64,000 nucleotides of DNA from Raineyella sp044508675 (GTDB lineage Bacteria; Actinomycetota; Actinomycetes; Propionibacteriales; Propionibacteriaceae). The stretch spans positions 55,548 to 119,547 of the forward strand of contig JBIQHF010000008.1 in assembly GCA_044508675.1 (NCBI GenBank), written 5' to 3'. This document shows positions 1-7,687 of this stretch, piece by piece (position 1 is the stretch's first letter; each line of letters opens with the position of its first letter). The position numbers were made by a program, and so were the translations under genes. The notes beneath the pieces are model-generated. The model saw only the letters and a program-made list of their open reading frames with translations. It ran no database searches and was not told where the DNA came from.

Positions 1-243
1 CGACGAGACTCGGCACGAGAGGTCCTCGAGGTTCGCCATCCCTGCCTCCCGTCCGCGAGACGCCGAGGCCCGGGCATCCGAGGTGACAGTGGCGGTCCGG
101 GCGGCCCGATGGGCGGCCTCGTCGACAGTGGCCCGCGCCGACCAGATCCGCGCCCCGGAGACGACGAGCGCCATCAGCGCCATCAGGGCAGGAACGAGGA
201 CGGTCAGCTCGAGGGCGGCGCTGCCGCGTTGGTCGCGGGTCAT
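1..243 (-). CDS. TadE-like minor pilin, C-terminus beyond window edge
   Basis: The minus strand reads an uninterrupted 81-codon N-terminal part that runs off the left edge. It starts MTRDQRG, then SAALELTVLVPALM and a hydrophobic helix, which is the class III prepilin pattern (Gly before the cut, Glu at +5) of TadE-family pseudopilins. The ATG at 243-241 overlaps the TGA of the preceding TadE-like gene (ATGA), so it is translationally coupled and is the distal visible gene of the tad operon. The helix is followed by an Ala/Arg-rich stretch (residues 36-65). Role by family: membrane-anchored minor pilin or assembly protein of the Tad/Flp pilus. The missing C-terminus prevents separating TadE from TadF/TadG-like forms. 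Confidence 0.75.
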   Translation of the reverse strand, partial: MTRDQRGSAALELTVLVPALMALMALVVSGARIWSARATVDEAAHRAARTATVTSDARASASRGREAGMANLEDLSCRVSS

Positions 244-605
244 CGGGCCACCTCCCGCGGCGCCGAGGCGGTGACCTCGATATCCGCCAGCCCCAGGTCC
301 AGGACCACCGGCGCCGTTCCACGCACCACGACGCTGACCTGCTGGGCGCCACGGGTGGCGGTGACACTGACGTCGTCGACACCCCCGGAATCGGCGACGT
401 TCAGCGCCGCCTCGCGGGCGGTCTCGGTGCTCGTACGCTCCACGCTCAGTATGTCGGCAGCCGTCGACGCTGCGGCTGACAGTGTCATCCGGGCATGCCA
501 CCACACCCCCAACTGCACGGTGCCGAGCACCAGGAGCATGACCAGCGGCCAGAGCAGTGCCCATTGGAGGCTCTCGGTCAGTCCTCGCTCGTCGCGTCGG
601 CTCAG
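240..605 (-). CDS. TadE-family pseudopilin, likely CTG start
   Basis: About 121 residues. The N-terminus SRRDERG is followed by LTESLQWALLWPLVMLLV, a TadE-type prepilin signal and transmembrane helix, then about 85 extracytoplasmic residues ending in APREVAR. The frame is open far upstream, but that part antisenses neighbouring genes. No ATG, GTG or TTG lies between the stop of the upstream small pilin gene and the DERG motif. The only codon that keeps the motif is a CTG at 605-603, whose last two bases begin the TGA of the upstream gene (CTGA overlap). An unusual start with translational coupling is therefore inferred. If a later ATG were used, the prepilin motif would be lost. The gene belongs to the tad operon and is coupled to the next gene by an ATGA overlap. 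Confidence 0.7.
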   Translation of the reverse strand: MSRRDERGLTESLQWALLWPLVMLLVLGTVQLGVWWHARMTLSAAASTAADILSVERTSTETAREAALNVADSGGVDDVSVTATRGAQQVSVVVRGTAPVVLDLGLADIEVTASAPREVAR

Positions 606-784
606 CCGGGCATGTGGGAGGTGACGTACGCGGTCACGGCGGTGATCACAATCGTTGCGACGGTCACTGCGCCGGCCAGCAGAATCGCGTTCTCGGTGCT
701 CTGCGAGAGGCCACGCTCGTCGCGCTGTCGGGGTCCCGCAACGACGTACAGCACGGCACTGAGCAGGTGGTTGATGGTGGGCAT
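602..784 (-). CDS. Small Flp-like pilin subunit
   Basis: A 60-residue protein with a basic N-terminal leader, the motif RQRDERG, then LSQSTENAILLAGAVTVAT and a single hydrophobic helix to the C-terminus. Size, leader and Gly/Glu motif fit a Flp-type prepilin cut after the Gly by a TadV-like prepilin peptidase; none is encoded in the window. A Glu follows the cut at position 6, one later than in classical Flp. A strong purine-rich ribosome site (GAGGAGAGGA) lies just upstream of the ATG. It sits between tadC and the tadE-like genes, where the major pilin is found in many actinobacterial tad loci. Assignment as the major pilin is inferred. Confidence 0.7.
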   Translation of the reverse strand: MPTINHLLSAVLYVVAGPRQRDERGLSQSTENAILLAGAVTVATIVITAVTAYVTSHMPG

Positions 785-820
785 GGAGGGTCCTCTCCTC
801 GGGGGTGGTGGGTGTGGCGG

Positions 821-1738
821 TCATGGGGTGCCTCCGGAGCCGGTCAGGCGCAGGAGGGGCGGGATCAGGAAGACCAGGGCGAAGACCATCGACGGGACGA
901 CCATGAACACGGTCATCTGCTCGGAGACCTTCGCGGCGGCGATCTTCTGGGCGCTGAGGTGGGCGTCGCGCAGCTCGGCGACGCGGGCACGCAGGGCTCC
1001 GGTGAGGGAGGCCCCGGACTCCTCCATCTGCATCACGTCGGCGATGTCGTCGAGCTCGGGCAGCTCCAGCCTCGCGGCGAGGGCGCGGAGCTCGGCGTAC
1101 GGGGGGCGTTGCTCCAGTCGGGCCCGGTCCAGGGCGGCCCGCAGGTGCAGGAACAACGGCGCGTCCGAGACGGAGGCGGCCGTGGCGAGGGACTGGGTCG
1201 CCGACATGTTGGCGAGACGTTCGAGGGTGACCAGGTCGAAGTAGGTGTAGAGCGCCTCTGCCATGTCGGACCGCACCTGCGGTGCGCGCCGTCGCAGGCC
1301 AAGATCGGGCACGAACCAGCCGACCACCGCGCCGGCCAGTGCCACCCCGAGCGGCACGAAGGGCATCCAGCCGGCCAGCAGTCCGATACACCCGGCCACC
1401 ACGCTCGGCACGACCGCGCCGATGGCGGTGTGGACGGCCTTCTCGGTCATGAATTCCGCCACCGTGATGTTGCGCGCAGCCAGGGCCCGACGCTGCGAGG
1501 TGGGGATCGGGGTGAGTGGGTGGGCGGCCAGCCAGGCGCCGAGGCGGTCGATCCGGGAGGTGGTGCTCGCGTCGGTACGGGACTGCTCTGCCGGTTCCCG
1601 ACGGGTCGTGTCGAGCAGCGCCAGCCCCCGGGCCAGCGGCGGGACCGGAGCCCTCAGCCCGTGCACGATCGCCACCACCCCGAACCCGACCAGGGCGCCG
1701 ATCGCTGCGACCATCACGGTCCAGAGCCCGGCAGTCAT
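821..1738 (-). CDS. tadC: TadC-like type II/IV secretion F-family membrane protein
   Basis: 305 residues. The first ~25 residues form a transmembrane helix (MTAGLWTVMVAAIGALVGFG). A second hydrophobic block lies near residues 100-145, then a soluble domain with the T2SSF-type helical bundle (RLANMSATQSLATAASVSDA and MQMEESGASLTGALRARVAE), and a C-terminal helix VFMVVPSMVFALVFLIPPLL. This is the GspF/TadC layout: an inner-membrane platform protein that works with TadB and the TadA ATPase in pilus assembly. The ATG overlaps the tadB stop (ATGA at 1738-1735). Family certain; TadC rather than TadB assigned from gene order. Confidence 0.85.
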   Translation of the reverse strand: MTAGLWTVMVAAIGALVGFGVVAIVHGLRAPVPPLARGLALLDTTRREPAEQSRTDASTTSRIDRLGAWLAAHPLTPIPTSQRRALAARNITVAEFMTEKAVHTAIGAVVPSVVAGCIGLLAGWMPFVPLGVALAGAVVGWFVPDLGLRRRAPQVRSDMAEALYTYFDLVTLERLANMSATQSLATAASVSDAPLFLHLRAALDRARLEQRPPYAELRALAARLELPELDDIADVMQMEESGASLTGALRARVAELRDAHLSAQKIAAAKVSEQMTVFMVVPSMVFALVFLIPPLLRLTGSGGTP

Positions 1739-2607
1739 GCCGCTACCCCGACCAGGATGCGCTCCCGCACCCGGCTGCGAGTGAGACGCCGCATCATCGC
1801 CAGCGAACCCAGGTAGGCGCCGACCAGCCCGAGCAACAGCACCTGGCCCAGCGGAGTCGCGTACGGGGCAAAGAAGTCACGCCCGAACACCAGAGCGACA
1901 CCGAGCATGCCCACGGTGATGGTGGTGACCTGGCGCACCACGATGCGGGGCTTGGCGCGCTCCCCCTCGATCTCGCGCAGTGCCGCGAGGTTCTGCTCGA
2001 TGGTCGCGGAGAGCGAGGCCAGGGTGGCGGTCGCTCCGGTGCCACCGCGGTGGGCGGCCAGCCCCAGGGCTGCCAGGACCGCGTCGGCCTCAGGGGTGTT
2101 GAGGTGGTCGGCCATCTCGCGCAACGCGGCCCGGACGGACCAACGCTGGTCCAAGCGGCGTACGACCTGTTCGATGTGCGGCGACAGCAGCGCGGGCGCG
2201 TTGCGCCGCGAGGTGCGGATCGCATCGGCGACGGACTGTCCGGTCGGGATGGTCGCGACCAGGGCATGTACCCAACGGTCGAGGGCGCTGAGCTGGTCGA
2301 TCGTCGGGGAGTCCGGGTCGGCCAGCAGGGCGGGGAGCACGATGACCGCCAGCGGCACGATGGCCAGCCAGACGACCCAGCCGGTGATGGCGTAGGCCAG
2401 GACCCCGCCCCCGAGGGCGGCCAGCAGCCGCAGATCGCGGCGTCGGCCGGCCCGACCCGCGGGGCGACGGGTCACGATCGCCCACCGCTGGGCCCACGAA
2501 AGGGTGCGAGCAGGGGTGATCGGCCGCTCGCTCGGGACGAGGCCGGCGACCACCAGGACCAACCCCGCCGTCACGAGGGCTCCGCACAGTGCTGCAAAGG
2601 CGGTCAT
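1735..2607 (-). CDS. tadB: TadB-like platform membrane protein
   Basis: 290 residues: an N-terminal helix (residues 1-25), an Arg-rich loop, two further helices near 65-100, a cytoplasmic T2SSF domain (residues 115-225, including the DAVLAALGLAAHRGGTGA region) and C-terminal helices. It overlaps both neighbours by 4 bases (ATGA at 2607-2604 and 1738-1735), so tadA, tadB and tadC are translated as a coupled unit. By family it forms the inner-membrane platform driven by TadA. Confidence 0.85.
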   Translation of the reverse strand: MTAFAALCGALVTAGLVLVVAGLVPSERPITPARTLSWAQRWAIVTRRPAGRAGRRRDLRLLAALGGGVLAYAITGWVVWLAIVPLAVIVLPALLADPDSPTIDQLSALDRWVHALVATIPTGQSVADAIRTSRRNAPALLSPHIEQVVRRLDQRWSVRAALREMADHLNTPEADAVLAALGLAAHRGGTGATATLASLSATIEQNLAALREIEGERAKPRIVVRQVTTITVGMLGVALVFGRDFFAPYATPLGQVLLLGLVGAYLGSLAMMRRLTRSRVRERILVGVAA

Positions 2608-4061
2608 CGTGCCCCCGGCCAGGCGGATCGGAACCGGTCGAGCTCCATGATCGACTCCGGAGTCGGGTCGAACACCTGCGGCGTACGGGCGGTGGGGACG
2701 GCGTTGTACGCCACATGGGTGACCGGACGCCCGTTCTCCAGGGCACCGGTGACCTCGCGCACCTCGCTGACCCTGCGCCAGCGGGTGCCCCCGCGCCAGG
2801 TGTCGTCGATCAGCTGGACGTGGATGAACAGGTCGATGTTGTGCGCGATCTGGCGGTACGCCTCCTCCACCGTCAGCACGCCACCCTCCGCCACCCGGGC
2901 GGCCAGGCGGTCCATGGTCGAGGCCGCGGAATGGGAGTGCGTGGTGGACAGGGTGCCCGCACCGGACTGCATGGCCTGGAACATCGCGCCGGCCTCGGCA
3001 CCACGGACCTCACCGACGATGATCCGGGACAGGTTCTGGCGCAGGGCCTCGGGCACCAGGTCGGCGACCGTGACCTCACCGATGCGCCGACCGCCGACCA
3101 CTTCGCCCTGACCGATCCGGGCCTGCAACGCGAGGATGTTGCGCCGTCGCGGGAGGAGGTGGGTGAGCAACTCGTAGTCCGTCTCCAGGGTGCCGAAGCG
3201 TTCATTGGCGGGGATGGCCGCGATCAATGCGCGCAGCAGGGTGGTCTTCCCGGCCCCCTGGTCCCCCGAGATGACGATCGAGCGACGGGCCATCACCGCG
3301 GCGTGCAGGAAGCGCGCCAGTTCCTCGGGCAGCATGCCGCCCTCGACCAGGTCCGGCAGGCCGATGTCGGTGAGCAGGTGCTGACGGATGGTGATGGAGG
3401 GGCGATAGGACAGGCCGAAGCCGATCGCATGCAAGCGGAACCGCTCGCCCAGTGCCAGCGTCATCGTCGGATGCGCGTCATCGAAGGGTCGGCTCGGGTT
3501 GGCCTGCTCGCCAAGGAACCTGATCGCCTCGACCAGTTCCTCATCGGAATCGGCGACCGGCGGGTGCTCCTCGCGGTGACCGTCTCCGTACTGCACGACG
3601 ACGCAGTCGCAACCGTGGATCTCGATGTTCTCCGCCACGGGGATCTCGAACAGGGGCTGTAACCGGCCATACCCGAAGACCGCGCTGGCAACGGCCCTGA
3701 CGTACGATTCCTCCGCGTCAAGGTCCCACAAGGCCTCGCCGGATGCCTGCAGGAGCTCGGCATGGGCGCGTACGACCTGCCGGATCACGGCGCGGCCCAT
3801 CAACTGTCGGTCGCTCTCGGCCATGGCCCGGCCGTACTGGTCGTGGTAGTGCCGGTCCCGGTCACTGATCTCGGAGGCGGCGCGACGGCGGAGTCCGACC
3901 ACGATCCCCCAGTCGACCTCGTGCCGGTCGGGCGCCTGGGGAGGTGTCGTCGGTGGCGGCGGTCCGGTGACGAGCGGTCGGTCGACGACGTCGACGATGG
4001 GCCGACGGCCCAGCAGTGGGACCTGGTCCAGTGGCAGGCGCTGGTTCTGTGGCTGGGTCAT
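2604..4061 (-). CDS. tadA: TadA/CpaF-family pilus assembly ATPase
   Basis: 485 residues from the ATG at 4061, which overlaps the stop of the CpaE-like gene (ATGA). A longer open frame exists upstream but only antisenses that gene. The N-terminal Pro-rich segment (residues 1-50) leads to a helical domain. The secretion ATPase core has Walker A GDQGAGKTT (about residue 265), the Asp/His-box region and Walker B-type IIVGEVRGAEAGAMFQAMQS, followed by TTHSHSA. This is the cytoplasmic hexameric motor that powers Tad pilus extension. All motifs look intact. Confidence 0.92.
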   Translation of the reverse strand: MTQPQNQRLPLDQVPLLGRRPIVDVVDRPLVTGPPPPTTPPQAPDRHEVDWGIVVGLRRRAASEISDRDRHYHDQYGRAMAESDRQLMGRAVIRQVVRAHAELLQASGEALWDLDAEESYVRAVASAVFGYGRLQPLFEIPVAENIEIHGCDCVVVQYGDGHREEHPPVADSDEELVEAIRFLGEQANPSRPFDDAHPTMTLALGERFRLHAIGFGLSYRPSITIRQHLLTDIGLPDLVEGGMLPEELARFLHAAVMARRSIVISGDQGAGKTTLLRALIAAIPANERFGTLETDYELLTHLLPRRRNILALQARIGQGEVVGGRRIGEVTVADLVPEALRQNLSRIIVGEVRGAEAGAMFQAMQSGAGTLSTTHSHSAASTMDRLAARVAEGGVLTVEEAYRQIAHNIDLFIHVQLIDDTWRGGTRWRRVSEVREVTGALENGRPVTHVAYNAVPTARTPQVFDPTPESIMELDRFRSAWPGAR

Positions 4062-4801
4062 CGGAGCACCGCTTCCAGGTCGGTGAACGCCCTGACCAGT
4101 GGCGAACGATCCCAGCGCCGCGGCGGTGGGGCACCATCGGAGTAGACATCGGCGTGCGTCGGCAGGAACGGCAGCACCAGGTCCACCGGCCAGCCGAACT
4201 GGCCCGACACCTCCTGTCGGTCGTACGGCATGCCCTCGCCCACCAGGGCCAGAGCGGTGCGGGTGACCCGGGGAGAGGCCGCCGCCAGGTCGGTGAGGGC
4301 ATCGCACACCGGTCGTGCGGCGGCGAGGCCGCGCAGGCTGGTCCGGGTCACCAGCAGCACCCGGTCGGCGATGCGTACGAGGTGCTGGATCGCAGTGACA
4401 GAGGTGCAACGGCCCGCGTCGATGACCACCTGCGTACCGTCGTCGGCGAGGCGACGCAGCATGTCGGCGAGCGCCGGCCAGGCCGGTTCGAAGAGCTCGG
4501 CCGCCCCGAGGTGGCCGAAACCGGGCAGGAACTGGTGGTCACCGTCGGTGTCGAGGGGCACGGTCGCGGCGGCAAGATCGAACGGGGCTCCCATGCGACG
4601 GCGTCGGGCGAACTCCTCCAGTCCACCGCCCGCGGCCACGCTGCCGCGCAGGTAGCCGGCCAGGATCGCCTGGGAGACGTCCCGGGAGGCATCGACGAGC
4701 AATGACGGGCCGCGATGCTGGAGCGTAAGACCGAGGGCGGTCGTGGTGACCCCGGGGGCCCCGGCTGGCCCGGTGAGCAACTGGACGGTCACCTCACTCA
4801 C
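4058..4801 (-). CDS. CpaE/TadZ-like MinD-family protein with variant P-loop
   Basis: 247 residues, GTG start at 4801. A Rossmann-like ATPase fold of the ParA/MinD superfamily: N-terminal loop TGPAGAPGVTTTALGL, then LLVDASRDVSQ (switch I-like Asp), VVIDAGRCTS (Walker B-like) and LLVTRTSLRGLAAARPV. The P-loop lacks the usual lysine (GVTTT in place of GKTTT), a variant known from actinobacterial CpaE-like proteins, so nucleotide binding may be altered or lost. By family it localises the Tad machine to its cell site. The first eight bases overlap the end of the upstream SAF gene. Confidence 0.75.
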   Translation of the reverse strand: MSEVTVQLLTGPAGAPGVTTTALGLTLQHRGPSLLVDASRDVSQAILAGYLRGSVAAGGGLEEFARRRRMGAPFDLAAATVPLDTDGDHQFLPGFGHLGAAELFEPAWPALADMLRRLADDGTQVVIDAGRCTSVTAIQHLVRIADRVLLVTRTSLRGLAAARPVCDALTDLAAASPRVTRTALALVGEGMPYDRQEVSGQFGWPVDLVLPFLPTHADVYSDGAPPPRRWDRSPLVRAFTDLEAVLR

Positions 4802-5480
4802 TCCTGACCAGGACGAGGCGGTCCTCGGCAGCGAGCTGGGCGACCGCCTCTGCGTCGCCTCGGTCCACGCTCACGTCGACGAGTGTCGCCACCTGGTCGG
4901 CGCTGGCCTGCATCGCCCGGTCGACCTGGGCGCGGAACGAGCGCGGCGGCGCCTCGCCGGCGGCTCCCGCCGACTGGGCCGAGGCAACCTCGACGAGCAG
5001 GACCGAGGTGCCCGGTTCGATCCGCAGGAGGGGGACGCGCCCCTCCTCGAGCCGCAGGCCGATCACCGATGTCCCGGGGGCCAGCTCGGCGCCACCGATC
5101 ACTTCTCTGGTGAGCAGGCTGCCGCCGGGCATGTCGGTACGCGCCTGCTGACCGATCAGGGTCGGCAGTTCGTCGGCCGGCACGGTGTCCACGCCGCTGA
5201 GCCGGCCCACATTTACCGGGCTGAGGTCCTGCGCCGTGATCACGTGCCCGCGGTACAGGGTCTGGTTGACCCGTAGCACCGTCGAGGTGTTCGCGACGCC
5301 GGTCCACAACAGCACCGAACCCAGCGCGCCGAGGGTCACCGCCAGGATTCCGACGAGGAGCCAACGGGGTTGGCGGCGCCGGAGCGTCGGGAGCGGCCGA
5401 CCGGCCGGGGTCGTACGTGGGGCGGGGTCATCGGCCACGGCAGGGGCGGCGGTCAGTGTTGTGGTCAGCGGCGGGTTCAT
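4794..5480 (-). CDS. SAF-domain protein (CpaB/RcpC-like pilus component)
   Basis: 228 residues from the ATG at 5480, chosen because GGAG sits 5 bases upstream; the longer frame starts in non-coding DNA. Pro/Arg-rich cytoplasmic N-terminus, a transmembrane helix (WLLVGILAVTLGALGSVLLW, about residues 45-65), then an SAF domain (YRGHVITAQDLSPVNVGRL, residues 80-145) and a variable tail. SAF proteins of the CpaB/RcpC type sit at the cell envelope in tad loci. As the first gene of the operon it probably carries the promoter. It ends in an 8-base overlap with the CpaE-like start. Confidence 0.75.
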   Translation of the reverse strand: MNPPLTTTLTAAPAVADDPAPRTTPAGRPLPTLRRRQPRWLLVGILAVTLGALGSVLLWTGVANTSTVLRVNQTLYRGHVITAQDLSPVNVGRLSGVDTVPADELPTLIGQQARTDMPGGSLLTREVIGGAELAPGTSVIGLRLEEGRVPLLRIEPGTSVLLVEVASAQSAGAAGEAPPRSFRAQVDRAMQASADQVATLVDVSVDRGDAEAVAQLAAEDRLVLVRSE

Positions 5481-5804
5481 CGCGTCTCCGAGGCGGCAGG
5501 CTGTGGGAACTTGCCCGACCGTAGAAGGGAAGATGCTTCGGCGCCCCACGAAAAGGGTGTCGTCGAGATGAACTGTAGGTGTCTCGATGGTGATCTGTTG
5601 GCGAACGGTTGGCGACCAGGGTCGGCGGGATGAGGGTCGGGCACGGGCCCCATGCTGCCTACCGGGTGTTGCCCCAGGTGTTGCCCGACATCCCCTCGGT
5701 GTTGTCCGTCCCGCGGTAGGTGTTGTCCGTTCAGACCTGAGCCCAACGTGAAACACGCGGAACGAAACCTCGCCAAAAAGGCGGAATAGGGTAGGCCGAC
5801 CTTA
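5481..5804. promoter_or_regulatory. Upstream region of the tad operon with four in-phase direct repeats
   Basis: No convincing gene. GGTGTTGCCC or GGTGTTGTCC occurs four times, at 5665, 5677, 5698 and 5719. The last three starts are 21 bp apart (two helical turns), as expected for a regulator that lines up on one DNA face. They lie 185-250 bp upstream of the SAF gene. A second short direct repeat GTTGGCGA occurs twice at about 5597-5616, and a small palindrome CGCC-AAAAA-GGCG at 5771-5783. No promoter boxes could be assigned with confidence. Confidence 0.4.
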
Positions 5805-5863
5805 ATCTCGTGGCGAGATGATAATCCCCAAGGGCCGCCTGGCGTCGCACCGGCGGCCCTTGG
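5805..5863 (+). repeat. Structured two-hairpin element, copy A
   Basis: Hairpin 1 is ATCTCG-TGG-CGAGAT (5805-5819). A conserved single-stranded AATCCC-type linker follows. Hairpin 2 has a perfect 12-bp stem, CCAAGGGCCGCC (5828-5839) with GGCGGCCCTTGG (5852-5863), and a 12-base loop. No T-run follows, so it is not a typical Rho-independent terminator. A homologous copy with the same layout lies about 400 bp downstream in the same orientation. The strand is assigned by analogy only. Confidence 0.6.
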
Positions 5864-6210
5864 TGCTGCTCGGGCTCACCCACCCCACGCAGTCTCCGCT
5901 AAGTGATCAAAAACACACAAACAGGCGGACATGGGGAAACCTGCGACGACCAACGAAGGTCTGATTCCTGACCCCCCGGACAGTGGTCGAACCAACCTGT
6001 GGCCCCCAGCACCAACCGTGACCACACCTCGTCCGATGCCAGGGCCAGGGGCTGCCGAACGGATCGTCGACGAACCACTGGCGCCCCAACGACGAGGCGG
6101 CAGTGGTATCGACCATTGGGCCACGAACCACACCTGTGCGGAGACTGAGATCTTGCTCACAAATGGAACAACGACTTAGCCGAAAGTCGACAGTGTTCTA
6201 GTCTAGAGAC
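5864..6210. other. Intergenic stretch without a supported gene
   Basis: This lies between the two structured repeat copies. Short open frames exist on both strands (for example 5931-6179 plus and 5876-6160 minus). They lack good ribosome sites, have no recognisable protein features and overlap each other. The base composition is lower in GC than the flanking genes. It may be the body of a small element bounded by the repeats, but nothing in it is recognisable. Confidence 0.4.
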
Positions 6211-6270
6211 ATCTCGTAGCCGAGAAACGAATCCCCAGGGGCCGTCAGGTGACATACCGGCGGCCCCTGG
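6211..6270 (+). repeat. Structured two-hairpin element, copy B
   Basis: Same layout as the copy at 5805. Hairpin 1 is TCTCG-TAGC-CGAGA (6212-6225), then AATCCC, then a 12-bp stem: CCAGGGGCCG(TC) at 6235-6246 with (GG)CGGCCCCTGG at 6259-6270, and again a 12-base loop. Relative to copy A, one A-T pair has become G-C and one C-G pair has become T-G, so pairing is kept while sequence changes. It ends 22 bases before the first possible start of the MFS gene, so it could lie in that mRNA leader. Confidence 0.6.
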
Positions 6271-6292
6271 TGTTTGTCCAGTTCGTCTGAGA

Positions 6293-7687
6293 GTGATCCG
6301 GTCTGGGCCGGATAGCTACAGTGTCCCGGTGGAACTGTTGCGCGAAGGCCGACGACTCCTTCGCGGCATGCTGTTCCGCAAGGTGCTGGCGGTGCGTCTC
6401 GCCGCCCAGGCAGCGGACGGCATCCTGCAGATGGGGTTGGCCTCCTACGTCCTGCTCTCCCCGGTCAACCAGCCCGATGCGCTGTCGATCGCCACGGTCC
6501 TCGCGGTCACGCTGCTGCCCTTCTCCATCATCGGCCCGCTGATCGGTGTCGTCCTCGACCGCTGGGACCGTCGTACGGTCATCATCGTCACCGACTCGAT
6601 CCGCGCCGTCCTGGTCGCTGCCCTGGCGGTGCTGGTCGCCCAGGGGCCCCTCGACCGGGGACAAACCCTGCTGTTCTACGGGATCGTGCTGGTGGCGATG
6701 AGCCTGAACCGGTTCCTGATGGCCAACCTGCAGGCCGCCCTGCCGCTGACCGTCCAGGGCCGCGACTTCCTGGTCGCGAACTCGATCATGCCGATGGTCG
6801 GCCCGCTGGGCGTGGTGATCGGGGCGCTCGTCGCGGGCGGGGTCCGGCTCGGCACCGCGGCCAGCCTCCCGACCTGGACGGCGGATGCTGTGATCTTCGC
6901 CATCTCCGCCGCGGTATTCCTCGCCAGCGTCGGGCTTGCCGTCGCCGTCCCACCGCGGGCGATCGGCCCGACGGTGGTCCACCGGCCGCGGGCCGGGGAG
7001 GTGCTGGGTGGGCTGCTCCGTGCCGTGATCCACCTGCGACGCCAGCGCCCGGCAGCCATCGGGCTGTCATTCTTCGCCGCCCAGCGCGTGCTGTACGGGA
7101 TGATCTTCGTCCAGGCGATCCTGCTCTACCGGCACTGGTTCAACGCTGCGGATGACATCGGCGGCGCGCTCGGCGACATCGGGATGTGGGCGGGAGCCAA
7201 CGGGCTCGGGGTGCTGCTGAGCGCCATCGTCACCCCCCAGGTCGCCTCCCGGATCGGGGTGACCAGGTGGATGGTCCTGCTCTTCCTCGGCGGCGGGGTG
7301 CTGCAGATCCTCCCGGGATCGACCTTCACCACCGTGGGCATGCTGGTCGGCGCGTTCTCGGTCGGCCTGCAGACCCAGTCGATGAAGATCTCGGTGGACA
7401 CCCTGATCCAACGCCATGTGAAGCTGGCGTTCAAGGGTCGGGTCTTCATCGTCTACGACATGGTGTTCAACACCACGATCGTCATCGCCGCCTACCTGAC
7501 TGCCGCACTCGCCCCACCCGACGGGCACTCGGTGCCGCTGTTCGTCGGGATCGGCCTCAGCATGATCCTGTTGGGCCTCGGGCTCCACGCCCTCACTCGA
7601 GGACGCGACGAGTCCCACGGTTGGAGACCTCGAAGCACTGGCCCCGAGGCGTCTCCCACCGCCATCGACCGGGAGTCGGTTGACTGA
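6293..7687 (+). CDS. MFS transporter
   Basis: 464 residues from the GTG at 6293; a GTG at 6329 (before ELLREGRR) is an equally possible start and neither has a clear ribosome site. About twelve hydrophobic helices from residue 30 on, with the motif GVVLDRWDRRTVI after helix 2 (MFS motif A-like). The central cytoplasmic loop lies near residues 220-245 (VVHRPRAGEVLGGLLRAVIH). It resembles uncharacterised actinobacterial major facilitator permeases; the substrate cannot be inferred. The hydrophilic C-terminal tail overlaps, tail to tail, the end of the DUF222/HNH gene by 95 bp. A structured repeat lies immediately upstream. Confidence 0.8.
   Translation: MIRSGPDSYSVPVELLREGRRLLRGMLFRKVLAVRLAAQAADGILQMGLASYVLLSPVNQPDALSIATVLAVTLLPFSIIGPLIGVVLDRWDRRTVIIVTDSIRAVLVAALAVLVAQGPLDRGQTLLFYGIVLVAMSLNRFLMANLQAALPLTVQGRDFLVANSIMPMVGPLGVVIGALVAGGVRLGTAASLPTWTADAVIFAISAAVFLASVGLAVAVPPRAIGPTVVHRPRAGEVLGGLLRAVIHLRRQRPAAIGLSFFAAQRVLYGMIFVQAILLYRHWFNAADDIGGALGDIGMWAGANGLGVLLSAIVTPQVASRIGVTRWMVLLFLGGGVLQILPGSTFTTVGMLVGAFSVGLQTQSMKISVDTLIQRHVKLAFKGRVFIVYDMVFNTTIVIAAYLTAALAPPDGHSVPLFVGIGLSMILLGLGLHALTRGRDESHGWRPRSTGPEASPTAIDRESVD

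Noticed and set aside
5828..5863. Ordinary Rho-independent terminator
   Set aside because: No T-run follows either copy, and the same two-hairpin layout is duplicated.
5931..6179. Small genes between the structured repeats (also 5876-6160 minus)
   Set aside because: No ribosome site, no family signal and mutual overlap.
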